In this document: piece after piece, positions 42,344 to 51,856 of the stretch
Position numbering within the stretch: the first letter of the stretch is position 1
How the letters are laid out: each line of letters opens with the position of its first letter
From: Roseivirga seohaensis
GTDB lineage: Bacteria; Bacteroidota; Bacteroidia; Cytophagales; Cyclobacteriaceae
Direction: 5' to 3'
DNA: 64,000 nt
NCBI RefSeq assembly: GCF_001592945.1
Contig: NZ_LRPB01000048.1
Span: 248,001-312,000 of the forward strand
The notes under the pieces: generated by a model
Databases searched by the model: none
Seen by the model: only the letters and a program-made list of their open reading frames with translations
What the model was told of the DNA's origin: nothing
Made by a program: the position numbers and the translations under genes

Positions 42344-43252
42344 ATGAGTGAAGTTGAGTTCACTACTTCAGAAACAGAAAGCAAATACCTTAAGTTAAAT
42401 GTTAAAAATGAAACCGACAGGCTTGAAGCCGTGGTTTTAGGCATTGGCACTGATTTAGGAGAAGAATCAGAAATAAACCCAACCAGTAAACACCATAAGG
42501 AAGAAGGAACATACCCAACGGAAGAGGATATTCAACATGAAATTTCAACTTTTGAAAAAGTGCTTAAAGCTTTCGGAGTGGAGGTGTATCGCCCAAAAAA
42601 CATCGAAGGCCTAGAGCAAGTTTTCACACGTGATATTGGGTTTGTAATAGACAACACGTATGTGGTAGCCAGTATGCAAGAAGAAGTTCGGCAATTGGAA
42701 CTTCCTGGGGTAAGGCATATCACCAATAAAATAGATCCACAAAATATTATTCACCCGCCAAAAAACGCCAATGTTGAAGGAGGTGATGTCATTCTATGGA
42801 ACGATCATATTTTTGTAGGAATTAGTGCTCGCACCAATTGGGAAGGTTATGAATTCGTTAAAGCCTCTTTCCCTCATAAACAAGTACACGCTATTCCTTT
42901 AGTGGTTTCCGAAGATCGGAAGAAGAACATTCTCCACTTGGATTGTACCTTTCAACCCATCGGAACTAAAGAGGCCATCATCTATGAAAATGGCTTTGCT
43001 GAGTACCCACAAATTATCTATGACCTTTTTAAAGAAGAGGATATGATTAAGGTAGATCAGGCTCAGATGAATAGAATGTTTCCTAATATTTTCTCGCTTT
43101 CACCAAAAGATATCGTAGTAGAAAGATCATTCAAGGCGCTGATTGCTGCTTTAAAAGAGCGAGGTTACACAGTGCATGAAGTAGACTATACTGAGAACTC
43201 AAAACTTAGCGGTTTGCTCAGGTGTTCTACCATGCCACTGAGACGTTCCTAA
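42344..43252 (+). CDS. Amidinotransferase/dimethylarginine dimethylaminohydrolase-fold enzyme
   Basis: A 302-residue protein of the guanidino-modifying superfamily (arginine deiminase, DDAH, glycine amidinotransferase). Expected active-site residues are present: the acidic region in FTRDIGFV near residue 95, the VEGGDVILW motif near 145, His in ILHLDCTFQPIG near 206, and Cys294 in LLRCSTMPLRR near the C-terminus. It probably hydrolyses or transfers an amidino group from an arginine derivative. The substrate is uncertain. A strong terminator follows 24 bases later. Confidence 0.85.
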   Translation: MSEVEFTTSETESKYLKLNVKNETDRLEAVVLGIGTDLGEESEINPTSKHHKEEGTYPTEEDIQHEISTFEKVLKAFGVEVYRPKNIEGLEQVFTRDIGFVIDNTYVVASMQEEVRQLELPGVRHITNKIDPQNIIHPPKNANVEGGDVILWNDHIFVGISARTNWEGYEFVKASFPHKQVHAIPLVVSEDRKKNILHLDCTFQPIGTKEAIIYENGFAEYPQIIYDLFKEEDMIKVDQAQMNRMFPNIFSLSPKDIVVERSFKALIAALKERGYTVHEVDYTENSKLSGLLRCSTMPLRRS

Positions 43253-43276
43253 GATTCGAGTTTATTTCCATAAATG

Positions 43277-43307
43277 AAAAGAGGCGATCAAATTGATCGC
43301 CTCTTTT
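43277..43307. terminator. Bidirectional Rho-independent terminator
   Basis: A 15-base perfect inverted repeat (AAAAGAGGCGATCAA and its complement around a single central base), with A and T ends on both sides. It lies between the convergent amidinotransferase-fold gene and the PorE-like gene and can serve both strands. Confidence 0.92.
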
Positions 43308-43333
43308 AGTTGTAGTAACCCAATATATGTATG

Positions 43334-45337
43334 TTATTTTTCAATGAATGATAGCTCCACCCTACGGTTAAAGGCCCTACCTTCTATTGTATAGTTTGTT
43401 GCAATAGGTGTGTCTTCACTAAAGGTTTTCACTTCTAGCTGACTTGGATTTACTCCTTTACTTATCAAGTAATTATATACCTCGGTGTATCGTCTGATAC
43501 CAAGCGCTACGTTATACGGGTTCGTTCCGTATTCATCAGTATGGCCAGCAACCATCACTCTCAAGTCTCTGTTTTCTACCAAAAGTGCCGCAGCCTCATT
43601 TAAGCGTTGGAAGAATTCTGATTTGATGTTATGCTTATCGAAATCGAAGAATACATTCGGAAGCTTAATTTTCTTTTCGACTGGTGCCGCAGCAATAATT
43701 TCTTTAGGCTCTTCTGCTGGAGGCGCTACTTCCTCTACTACTTCTTCTGTCACTTTAGGTTTTATGCCTTCAATCGATGGCGGGTCAACAGGCAAGTTGG
43801 TAGGGTCAAGATCGAAACCGTTAATCATTTTCACATAAATGGTTTCATCATTCTTTTCACAACCTACATAGAAATTTTGGTCTACATCAAATTGATCTCT
43901 GAAAAGCACACGAATGGTGTGTTTCTTCTCATAAATTGTTTCTCCATTCAGCACCGCTCTTAAATCGAAAGACCTTTCGATAGGCATCACCATTTTATAA
44001 ACTCCGTATTCATCTGTAGTTGTTGAAATCGGCCCATCTTCGCCTTCTACAGTAATTGTAGCATTGGCCACAGGTGTTACCCCATCGCATTCTAAAAATT
44101 TACCTTGAATCTGAGATTGATTGAACATAAGAATACGGTAAATATCTACTTGTCCATAGCCTTCAGGGCGGCTAGAAGATAGATATGCAAAACCGCCATA
44201 CATTGTAAAGAAGGTGTCGTCATTGGGCAAGTTTATTGGAGCACCCATATTTTCAGGCGTGTTAAATTTACCGGTAGCGCTATCGTATTTGGTTGAAAAA
44301 ATATCATACCCTCCCATTGAATCATGTCCTCTTGAAGAAAAATAGAATGTACCATCTTCAGCTACAAAAGGAGCATCATCATTTAAAGGTGTATTCAATT
44401 CAGTAATTGGTGCAGGTTTGCCCCATTTTCCTTTTTCATCTTTATGCATAATGTATAAATCAAGGTTTTCAACCTCATGATTAATATCTGATGCATAAAT
44501 CATTGAATTACCATTATTATAAATGAAAGCGTGTGAATCCCATCGTTTTGAGTTAATAGGCAAAGGCTCTCTTTTACTCCAAGTGCCATCCTTTTTCTTT
44601 TGCGAGATGAATAAATCTTCATCGTAGAAAGTGATTAGGGTGCTGTCATTATTAAAAAGTTGAATTGGCGCTTCGTTAGCCGTTGTGCTGGCAAATCCTT
44701 CCAATGGATTGTCTTTATCCCACTCATCAATATCATTCATGTCGGCAGTAAGTACTTGCTCATAGGCCTCTCCGTCATCAGCTACTTTAGCAGTACCCTT
44801 TCTTCTTGCTGTGAAATAAATACCTCTTTGATCGCCAGTTACTACCTGACTATATTCATTTCCGTCCGTATTGATATTCGGCCCAAGGTTCTTAATAATA
44901 ATGTCTCGAGGGTTGGGTAAATACTTTTTCGCATTTTTGATATTACTACTCACCAACAGGTAGTCTGGCCTTAAAAAATCATCCAAATCCTGCATTCTAA
45001 CTCTTTGAATGGTTTGTTCGGCTTCATCTACTTGTTCATTCAACAAGTAAGCTTTAGCAAACTTTACCCAAAAATAAGGCGAATCCTGAGCAAAGGCCGT
45101 AGACTCATTGAAGAGACCAATGGCTTCTTCTAGCCTATATCTTTCAGTATGGCATATAGCTGCCAAAAATTTCGCTTCATTGTTCTTCGGGCTCTTTTTA
45201 ATGATAGGTTCTAGCATTCCCAATGCTACTTCCCAATCGCCCTCTTCCATAGCCGCATAGGCTTTATTGAGGTTTTGTGCTTGACTCACAGTAGTCAGGC
45301 ACAATAACAGGAATGAAAAAATTATGGCACTCTTCAT
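43334..45337 (-). CDS. PorE-like type IX secretion OmpA-family protein
   Basis: A 667-residue periplasmic protein matching the domain order of Porphyromonas PorE. It has a signal peptide (residues 1-20), TPR repeats (about 24-125), a WD40/PD40-like beta-propeller (about 145-430, with SSRGHDSMGGYDIF), a carboxypeptidase-regulatory-like domain (about 445-520), a Pro/Glu-rich linker (about 540-575), and an OmpA peptidoglycan-binding domain (about 580-667, with VFFDFDKHNIK and AGHTDEYGT). In T9SS, PorE is thought to link the machinery to peptidoglycan. No lipobox Cys is evident, unlike the lipoprotein form. Transcription likely starts in 45338-45478. Confidence 0.85.
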   Translation of the reverse strand: MKSAIIFSFLLLCLTTVSQAQNLNKAYAAMEEGDWEVALGMLEPIIKKSPKNNEAKFLAAICHTERYRLEEAIGLFNESTAFAQDSPYFWVKFAKAYLLNEQVDEAEQTIQRVRMQDLDDFLRPDYLLVSSNIKNAKKYLPNPRDIIIKNLGPNINTDGNEYSQVVTGDQRGIYFTARRKGTAKVADDGEAYEQVLTADMNDIDEWDKDNPLEGFASTTANEAPIQLFNNDSTLITFYDEDLFISQKKKDGTWSKREPLPINSKRWDSHAFIYNNGNSMIYASDINHEVENLDLYIMHKDEKGKWGKPAPITELNTPLNDDAPFVAEDGTFYFSSRGHDSMGGYDIFSTKYDSATGKFNTPENMGAPINLPNDDTFFTMYGGFAYLSSSRPEGYGQVDIYRILMFNQSQIQGKFLECDGVTPVANATITVEGEDGPISTTTDEYGVYKMVMPIERSFDLRAVLNGETIYEKKHTIRVLFRDQFDVDQNFYVGCEKNDETIYVKMINGFDLDPTNLPVDPPSIEGIKPKVTEEVVEEVAPPAEEPKEIIAAAPVEKKIKLPNVFFDFDKHNIKSEFFQRLNEAAALLVENRDLRVMVAGHTDEYGTNPYNVALGIRRYTEVYNYLISKGVNPSQLEVKTFSEDTPIATNYTIEGRAFNRRVELSFIEK

Positions 45338-45478
45338 AATCTAAAGTCTATAGTTAGTTGTGTACTAGAAAAAGCAAAGTCAGTCGGAAGAATGGTGATT
45401 GGATTGAGGCAATGGCTGGTAAAACCATCGTGACGAAGTTATGAAGAATTTTCTATATTAAAAAAGAACAAGATAACT

Positions 45479-46483
45479 CTAAATGACTAAGATATTGTGA
45501 CCATCGACATAAAAGGGTAGCTTATCTCCAATTTTCAATTGATTTTTAGCAAACACATCCACCAAATGATTACCTACCTTCAACTTAATCAAATACCCAT
45601 TTCCCTTAAAAAAAGTAGCTGAAACCACCCCTTCAAGCTTTAAAGCACCAGCTTGGAATTCCGTTTCAAAACTTTCTGAACGAACAACAATTTGCTGCCC
45701 CTTTTTAATGTTCATTTTTTTATGGAAAACACTTGAAAACTCAGCTTTACTAAAAATATTGACGCTTCCGAAAAACGCTGCAATTTCAACGCTTTTTGGC
45801 TTGTTGTAAATATTCAATGGAGAATCATACTGTAGCAATTTACCGTCAGACATAAAGCCAATCTTATCTGAAAGCATTAGTGCATCTTGAGTATCATGCG
45901 TTACCATAATCAAGCTCAATTGTTGATTTCGGATAATTTCACTCACTTCAACAATAAGTTTACTCTTAACAATAGGATCTAGATTGCTAAATGGCTCATC
46001 CATTAAAAGAAGCTCAGGTTCTTCGGCAAGTGTTTTAGCCAAAGCCAAACGCTGCTGCTGGCCACCAGAGAGTTCTCGCGGTAATCTTTTTCTAAATTCT
46101 TGAAGATGACAAATCTCTAAGAGTTCTTCCACTCGATCATTTTGATAGTCTTTATCAAATAATAAGAGTGGATATTTAATATTTTCCTCCACGGTTCGAT
46201 TTGGCATTAATCGCAAATCTTGGAACACCATTTTTACTCCTTCTTGGCCAGGAATAAGCTTATCTTCTGGCTTATCCAATTCCTTTCCTTGAAAACAGAT
46301 GGTTCCGTTTTCTGGGGAAATCAATCCGCCTATCATTTTCAATAAGGTAGATTTACCTGAACCACTGGCACCTACAAAGGAAATGATTTCGCCCTTCTGC
46401 ATTGAAAAAGCCATATCGGAAACCGCAGACTTTTCACTACCCGAATAGGTTTTTGATACTTTATTTACTTTAAGAAATTTCAA
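45479..46483 (-). CDS. ABC transporter ATP-binding protein, PotA/sulfate-type, without adjacent permease
   Basis: A 334-residue ATPase. Walker A is GASGSGKST near residue 38, the signature is LSGGQQQR near 139, and Walker B is LLLMDEPFSNLD near 158, followed by VTHD. A C-terminal TOBE-like domain (about 245-334) is typical for importers of polyamines, iron, sulfate or molybdate. No permease or binding-protein gene is next to it. It may serve a permease encoded elsewhere. The substrate is unknown. Confidence 0.83.
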   Translation of the reverse strand: MKFLKVNKVSKTYSGSEKSAVSDMAFSMQKGEIISFVGASGSGKSTLLKMIGGLISPENGTICFQGKELDKPEDKLIPGQEGVKMVFQDLRLMPNRTVEENIKYPLLLFDKDYQNDRVEELLEICHLQEFRKRLPRELSGGQQQRLALAKTLAEEPELLLMDEPFSNLDPIVKSKLIVEVSEIIRNQQLSLIMVTHDTQDALMLSDKIGFMSDGKLLQYDSPLNIYNKPKSVEIAAFFGSVNIFSKAEFSSVFHKKMNIKKGQQIVVRSESFETEFQAGALKLEGVVSATFFKGNGYLIKLKVGNHLVDVFAKNQLKIGDKLPFYVDGHNILVI

Positions 46484-46515
46484 TAGCTTCTTATTTACCT
46501 TTGGTTTCCAACAGG

Positions 46516-47667
46516 TTATTTTTCATAAGAAATACGATAAATCACACCAGCAACATCATCAGAAACTAGAATAGAGCCATCAGGCATTTCTAAAATATCT
46601 ACAGGTTTTCCCCAACCCTTATTGGTTTTTTGATCTAACCAGCCAGAAGCGAAAATTTCACTACTAATTACCTTATCTCCTTCTACCTGAACAAAGCGCA
46701 ACTGGTAACCAATATGACCTGCATCTAGCGAGCGATTCCATGAACCATGTTGAGCAACAATAATATTGTTTTTATACTTGGCTGGAAACATATCTCCTTG
46801 ATAAAACCTTAGGCCTAATGGAGCAGAATGCGGTTCAAACTTATATTTTGGCTCTGTGAAATTCGTTCTTGGAAATTTATCGCCAAAGTCTGGGTCTGGA
46901 ATATCGCCTTGGTGCCAATAAGGAAACCCAAAATTCATCCCTTTTTCTGGAGCAAAATTAAGTTCACAAGCTGGAATATCATCCCCCATCATGTCTCTTC
47001 CGTTATCGGTAAACCACATTTTTTGAGTCTTTGGATCCCAAGCAAATCCTACACTATTTCTTACCCCAGTAGCATATATTTCCATGTTCGAACCATCAGG
47101 ATTCATTCTGGTAATCGATGCATAAACTTCCTTATCGCTCTCGCAAACATTGCAAGGCGCTCCTACTGGAACGTAAAGCTTGCCATCAGGACCAAAAGCA
47201 ATAAACTTCCACCCATGATGAGCATCTGTTGGGTAATCTTCGAAAATCACCTCTTGCTTTGGGTCATCCAAATTATTCATGATATCAGGAAAACGGAGGA
47301 TTCTGTTGACTTCGGCCACATATAAATCTCCGTTATGATAGGCCACACCGTTGGGCATATTCCAATCCTTACCTGTTTTTGATGCCCATTTGTACGTCTT
47401 ATCAGCTACCATGTCTCCATCAGTATCGGTAAGCGCATACACATTCTTTCTTCTTCTGTTTCCAACAAACACGGTTTTCCCATCAGGAGTACTGCTCAAT
47501 GAGCGTGCGTCTGTAATCCCTTCTGCATAAATAGAAATCTTAAACCCTTCAGGGAGTTTGATTTTCGACAAATCAATTTCGCTTTGCGCCCAAACATTGA
47601 CGTTAGCGCCCATTAGCGTGAGCAAACCAATTGAAAATATTCTTGAAATACCCTTTATCATATCCAT
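46516..47667 (-). CDS. PQQ-dependent sugar dehydrogenase-like beta-propeller protein (L-sorbosone dehydrogenase family)
   Basis: A 383-residue secreted protein with an N-terminal signal (about residues 1-27, ending ANVNVWAQ). A six-bladed propeller of the Gdh/sorbosone dehydrogenase type fills the rest: PNGVAYHNGDLYVAE near 104, HHGWKFIAFGPDGKLYVPVG near 149, WFTDNGRDMMGDD near 218, and a C-terminal LVSDDVAGVIYRISY. A CNVC pair near residue 173 may form a disulfide. Such enzymes oxidise sugars or aldehydes with PQQ in the periplasm. It lies 32 bases upstream of the solo ABC ATPase gene. The first Met may be residue 1 or 3. Confidence 0.85.
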   Translation of the reverse strand: MDMIKGISRIFSIGLLTLMGANVNVWAQSEIDLSKIKLPEGFKISIYAEGITDARSLSSTPDGKTVFVGNRRRKNVYALTDTDGDMVADKTYKWASKTGKDWNMPNGVAYHNGDLYVAEVNRILRFPDIMNNLDDPKQEVIFEDYPTDAHHGWKFIAFGPDGKLYVPVGAPCNVCESDKEVYASITRMNPDGSNMEIYATGVRNSVGFAWDPKTQKMWFTDNGRDMMGDDIPACELNFAPEKGMNFGFPYWHQGDIPDPDFGDKFPRTNFTEPKYKFEPHSAPLGLRFYQGDMFPAKYKNNIIVAQHGSWNRSLDAGHIGYQLRFVQVEGDKVISSEIFASGWLDQKTNKGWGKPVDILEMPDGSILVSDDVAGVIYRISYEK

Positions 47668-47757
47668 TTAATTTAGTCGCGAAAGGTAGACTATTAACCG
47701 CTAAGAGTTAAAAAAGATTTGACAAATGGATATATACCAATAATACTTTTATAAACG

Positions 47758-47787
47758 TTTGAATTGGCTTTACAAACACTAATTTTG
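47758..47787 (+). promoter_or_regulatory. Bacteroidota-type promoter of the ABC-F gene
   Basis: TTTG (47758-47761) and TAATTTTG (47780-47787) match the -33 TTTG and -7 TAnnTTTG elements, with an 18-base spacer. The initiation codon at 47792 lies only 4 bases after the -7 element, so the predicted transcript would have almost no leader. Confidence 0.6.
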
Positions 47788-47791
47788 CGGC

Positions 47792-49708
47792 ATGATTGCA
47801 ATCAACAACTTATCGTACCTTATTGGAGGACGAGCCCTTTACGAAAACGCCTCACTTCATATTAAGCCGAAGGATAAAATCGGTTTGATAGGCCTTAACG
47901 GAAAGGGTAAGTCAACACTATTGAGAATTATCGATGGGGAGTTCCCTCCTACTTCTGGCGATGTAAGTAAAAGTAAAGATTGCAGCATTGGGTTCTTAAA
48001 TCAAGACCTTCTCTCTTATCAGTCTGAAGAAAGTATTTTAGCCGTAGCCATGCAAGCCTTTGGCAAAGCGAATGAGCTTCAAGCTACCATAGAGCGTATT
48101 TTAAAGGAAATGGAAACCAACTATCACGATCAGTTGGTAGATGATTTGGCCAAAGCCCAAGACCAATTCGAAACGCTTGGTGGCTATTCTATGCAGTCGG
48201 ATGCCGAGGCAATTCTGGAAGGAATTGGTTTCAGAACAGAAGACTTAAACCGTCCGTTGAAAGAATTTTCGGGAGGATGGAGAATGAGGGTAATGCTGGC
48301 CAAGTTACTCCTTGAAAAGCCTTCGTTATTAATGCTCGATGAGCCTACTAACCACTTGGATTTACCTTCCATTCAATGGATAGAAAACTATTTAAAAACT
48401 TATGAAGGAGCGGTAATAGTAGTTTCTCACGACCGTTCCTTTATCGACAATGTTGCTACTTCAATTGTAGAAGTTGCTAACCAAAAACTGACGCAGTATA
48501 GCGGTAATTATTCCTTTTACATGAAGGAAAAACAAATGCGTGAAGAAATTCAAAAGAATGCATTTGAAAACCAGCAACAGCAAATTAAGCAAACCGAACA
48601 GTTTATTGAGCGTTTTCGATCTAAAGCCACAAAGGCTCGTCAGGTTCAATCTAGGGTGAAATCTTTGGAGCGAATGGATAAGATTGAAGACATTGTTGAT
48701 GATTCAATGGTGATGAATTTCAAGTTCGGTTTCAAACAAAAGTCTGGGCGATCTATCATTGAATTGGATAATATTTCGAAATCCTATGGCGACTTAACCA
48801 TTCTAAAAAATACCACCGCCAAAATTGAGCGAGGCGATAAAATTGCATTGATTGGCGCCAACGGAAAAGGTAAATCAACTTTGCTCCGTGTGATTGCTGG
48901 AACAGAAAAAGTGACTGGCGAGAGAAAGGAAGGTTTTAATGTTTTGACTACATTTTATGCGCAGCATCAGTTAGAAGCCTTAAACGTTAATAACGAAATT
49001 CTTCAGGAGCTTTCTCAGGCAGGTAGTGAAAAATCGGAAATGGAGTTAAGGGCGATTCTTGGTTGCTTTTTATTCTCGAATGACGATGTTTTTAAGAAAA
49101 TTAAAGTACTCTCTGGGGGCGAAAAATCAAGAGTGGCTTTGGCTAAAACTTTGATTTCAGAGGCCAACTTCCTGATGATGGATGAGCCTACTAACCATCT
49201 GGATTTTCTATCTGTTAACATCCTCATTCAAGCCTTACAGCAGTATGAGGGCACTTTCCTAATCGTATCTCACGACAGGCACTTTATTTCGCAAATCGCG
49301 AATAAGATTTGGTACATCGAAGACCATCAAATCAAGGAATACCCAGGTACCTATGATGAATATGTGTACTGGCAACAGAAAAAGGAAGCAGAACAAAAGC
49401 CGAAAGTTGCTGAAGTTAAAGTGCAAAAAGAAAAGCCTACTCAGCAACAAAGACCGTCAAAAGATCCAAATCTACAGGAGTTGAAGAAGCTTCAAAACCA
49501 GCTTGGGAATGTAGAAAACGAGATAGAAAAGTTAGAATCGAAAAAAGGAGCTTTAGAAGCTGAGATGGCTAAACCAGAGGTTTTTGGAGATTTTAATAAG
49601 CTGCAAGAAAAGCAATCGGAATACGATGAGTTGACTAAAAAACTAGAAACGGCTCAGAGCAGTTGGGAAGAAATTGCCGAAATGATTGATGCGATTGAGG
49701 TGAATTAA
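47792..49708 (+). CDS. ABC-F family ATPase, Uup-like
   Basis: A 638-residue cytosolic protein with two ATPase domains and no membrane part. Domain 1 has GLNGKGKST near residue 34, FSGGWRMR near 154 and LLMLDEPTNHLD near 178. Domain 2 has GANGKGKST near 354, LSGGEKSR near 444 and LMMDEPTNHLD near 465. Residues about 540-638 form the coiled-coil end typical of Uup. ABC-F proteins act on the ribosome. Uup-type proteins have been tied to DNA and ribosome-assembly roles, and antibiotic protection cannot be claimed. Its stop overlaps that of the convergent lipoprotein gene. Confidence 0.9.
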   Translation: MIAINNLSYLIGGRALYENASLHIKPKDKIGLIGLNGKGKSTLLRIIDGEFPPTSGDVSKSKDCSIGFLNQDLLSYQSEESILAVAMQAFGKANELQATIERILKEMETNYHDQLVDDLAKAQDQFETLGGYSMQSDAEAILEGIGFRTEDLNRPLKEFSGGWRMRVMLAKLLLEKPSLLMLDEPTNHLDLPSIQWIENYLKTYEGAVIVVSHDRSFIDNVATSIVEVANQKLTQYSGNYSFYMKEKQMREEIQKNAFENQQQQIKQTEQFIERFRSKATKARQVQSRVKSLERMDKIEDIVDDSMVMNFKFGFKQKSGRSIIELDNISKSYGDLTILKNTTAKIERGDKIALIGANGKGKSTLLRVIAGTEKVTGERKEGFNVLTTFYAQHQLEALNVNNEILQELSQAGSEKSEMELRAILGCFLFSNDDVFKKIKVLSGGEKSRVALAKTLISEANFLMMDEPTNHLDFLSVNILIQALQQYEGTFLIVSHDRHFISQIANKIWYIEDHQIKEYPGTYDEYVYWQQKKEAEQKPKVAEVKVQKEKPTQQQRPSKDPNLQELKKLQNQLGNVENEIEKLESKKGALEAEMAKPEVFGDFNKLQEKQSEYDELTKKLETAQSSWEEIAEMIDAIEVN

Positions 49709-50094
49709 TTTAATTCTATTTTAATCTTCACCACCTTTTCATCATTTAGGCCAGTGGTAGGGTATGGATTTACCTCAACTAAGGTGACCAAGTACTCTTC
49801 CACTTGCACATGGATGTATTCAACATCATTCAAATCAATATCATAAATTTCGTTTCTCGTCCACTTTATTTTCACGGCCGATCTGCCTTCCCATATACAA
49901 TTTGTATTTTCTGGGCAACGTGAATCTTCAACCCCCACCAATTCAAGCACCGAGCCATCAATTAATCTTTTAGGCTGATTTAACCTTAGAGAGAATTCAC
50001 CGCCTTCAAACACCTCGTACTCCTCATCGCAGGAAAAAACCATGGTGGAAATCAAGATTAAAAAAGCCACTAAAATTCTCTTATCGATCATCAT
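49705..50094 (-). CDS. Small predicted lipoprotein of unknown function
   Basis: A 129-residue protein with a signal peptide ending in a lipobox, Cys22 in MVFSCDEEYE. The mature part is mostly beta-strand-like and includes two Cys residues in SRCPENTNC near residue 60, probably a disulfide. No domain is recognised. It lies 9 bases after another small lipoprotein gene, and the two may be expressed with the ECF sigma factor genes upstream. Its stop overlaps the stop of the convergent ABC-F gene by a few bases. Confidence 0.78.
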   Translation of the reverse strand: MMIDKRILVAFLILISTMVFSCDEEYEVFEGGEFSLRLNQPKRLIDGSVLELVGVEDSRCPENTNCIWEGRSAVKIKWTRNEIYDIDLNDVEYIHVQVEEYLVTLVEVNPYPTTGLNDEKVVKIKIELN

Positions 50095-50103
50095 AACCTG
50101 AAA

Positions 50104-50511
50104 CTAAAGTTCAACTATTACACATTTACCATCCACACAAGTTACTTCTGGAACAGCCATTATGCTACAATCACTTATCAAGCCAAACCTACGATTTACT
50201 TCATCTTGCAATGCAGTGTATTCATTACTTTTCTTCTCTAAAAGAGCCTCATCAACATTGCTGCTATAAATCACATAAGTTGAAGGGCCACCGCAAGCTT
50301 TTTTTCCATAAGCTAATACTTTGCAGTCACCTCCACCATTGCATGACTTATCTGCCACCATACCTTCAATATCACTTTGAATGTCTCCTAACCTAACTAA
50401 GGCTTCCTCCAAGGTTGTATTCTTATCTAAACCAAATTCATCGATTTTAGAGCAACTTATTAGTACGTACGCCCCTAGAGCAATGCCAAAAGCAATCACT
50501 AACTTTTTCAT
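50104..50511 (-). CDS. Small predicted lipoprotein of unknown function
   Basis: A 135-residue protein with a lipobox at Cys20 (VLISCSK). The mature part has six more cysteines, including SCNGGGDCK near residue 60, that could form disulfides. No named domain. It follows the anti-sigma/beta-barrel gene by 7 bases and precedes the other lipoprotein gene, so these genes and the sigma factor may form one operon responding to envelope state. Confidence 0.78.
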   Translation of the reverse strand: MKKLVIAFGIALGAYVLISCSKIDEFGLDKNTTLEEALVRLGDIQSDIEGMVADKSCNGGGDCKVLAYGKKACGGPSTYVIYSSNVDEALLEKKSNEYTALQDEVNRRFGLISDCSIMAVPEVTCVDGKCVIVEL

Positions 50512-50518
50512 ATTAATT

Positions 50519-51856
50519 CTATTTACGATTTAAGAAATAATTTAAGCTAAAGCCTACGCCCACCACAGATGGACTAGATGGAGATGAAGTTTCTTGATTG
50601 GTAGAGTTTAAAAATTTCCTGTAATAGCCTTCGGCAGAAATGCCCCATTCTTCGCTCAACTTGTAATTTAATGCCAAAGCACTTAAGCCAGCCACATTAA
50701 AACGGTCAAACAAACCATCATTTGAAAAATTCACTTTACGAACCTCAAGCGACTCTAATTCACCTTTTATTTGATAACTCAGGAAATAATCTGCACTAAG
50801 CCCTGCCTTCATTTGCATATTGAATTTACCTAATTCTAATAACTTAAATGATGCTTGAACCGGAATAGAGATACTCTTAATGGTATTGGTTATATCATAA
50901 TTACCCGTAAAATACACTTCGCCTGCATAGCCTGCGGGAATATAAATAGGGTAAGAAACGCCATTTTCAACAGAGTAAGCATTTGATTGATTGGCAAAAC
51001 GATACTCAGAATACCGAGCCCCTAAATTCAAGCCCCATCTATCTGTTAGTTCAAAGCCTAAGCCCGCGCCAAAACCCAATGAGCCTAATTGTTTATCGCT
51101 ACCATTACTTACCGAAGATAAAGCCACATCGTTAGTACCAGTAGGAGAATCAGTCCTTGAAAACATATCTAATGAATTACGTGAAGGATTTGGGTTAAAG
51201 CTTCCTCCACTCAAACCTCCAGTTAAGGCTAAAGCTTTCGGTTCATTTTCCATGAAACCTTCAGTTTTATAATCTTTCAAATCCAATGAAGCTACCATAT
51301 GCTTCATGTCCCATAAGCCCTTTAATATATGAATACTGCGCTGCGGGGCTCTCAGTTGAGCATAATCTAGCTGCTCACTATTTCTTTTAAATTTAGAAGA
51401 TTCAACCAACGCCAATACCGTATTTTCTTCTTTCTGAAAGGGTTTTGAGCTAGGGTATAGCTCAGAATTATGGCTTGAATTTGAAGCTTGAAGCCTAGTA
51501 CTTACTTCCTCATCCAACTGGTCATTTGTTGAAGGTTTATCAATAGGTACTAAAATACCATCTTGATCCTTTGTGTTTTGTTTATCTGTATCACTTTCAG
51601 ATGATTTACTCTGTACCTCAGCTTTACTTTCCTTCGTTAGACTTTGTTCATTTCCCTTAAAGCGATCAGAAAAAAGAAAGCCAAAACTTAAAATCAAAGC
51701 TATACCAGCCGCTATACCATAAGTTTGCCAATAGAAGAACACTCCTTTCTTCTTTTTAGCTTTTAAACCAGCTTCAACACCAGCCCAAACGCGATCAGAG
51801 GGCTTAAACTCGGCCCCTTCAAACATTTCCTTTAACCCGTTCTCAAAATCGCTCAT
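50519..51856 (-). CDS. Single-pass membrane protein with C-terminal outer-membrane-beta-barrel-like domain (putative anti-sigma partner)
   Basis: A 445-residue protein. The start at 51856 (MSDFENGL) is chosen because the longer start at 51898 runs deep into the sigma gene. Residues 1-35 look like a short cytosolic part, about 40-60 a membrane helix (a GIAAGIALILSFGFLF stretch), about 65-230 a low-complexity Ser/Glu/Lys-rich region, and about 230-445 a domain of beta strands (GAGLGFELTDRWGLNLGARYSEY and following) like outer-membrane porin-type proteins. Its start overlaps the ECF sigma gene by 14 bases, the usual place of an anti-sigma factor. Anti-sigma activity is inferred from position only. 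Confidence 0.7.
   Translation of the reverse strand: MSDFENGLKEMFEGAEFKPSDRVWAGVEAGLKAKKKKGVFFYWQTYGIAAGIALILSFGFLFSDRFKGNEQSLTKESKAEVQSKSSESDTDKQNTKDQDGILVPIDKPSTNDQLDEEVSTRLQASNSSHNSELYPSSKPFQKEENTVLALVESSKFKRNSEQLDYAQLRAPQRSIHILKGLWDMKHMVASLDLKDYKTEGFMENEPKALALTGGLSGGSFNPNPSRNSLDMFSRTDSPTGTNDVALSSVSNGSDKQLGSLGFGAGLGFELTDRWGLNLGARYSEYRFANQSNAYSVENGVSYPIYIPAGYAGEVYFTGNYDITNTIKSISIPVQASFKLLELGKFNMQMKAGLSADYFLSYQIKGELESLEVRKVNFSNDGLFDRFNVAGLSALALNYKLSEEWGISAEGYYRKFLNSTNQETSSPSSPSVVGVGFSLNYFLNRK

Noticed and set aside
46828-47325. A 165-codon plus-strand ORF
   Set aside because: Antisense to the PQQ-type dehydrogenase gene, whose family motifs are clear; no own motif or promoter.
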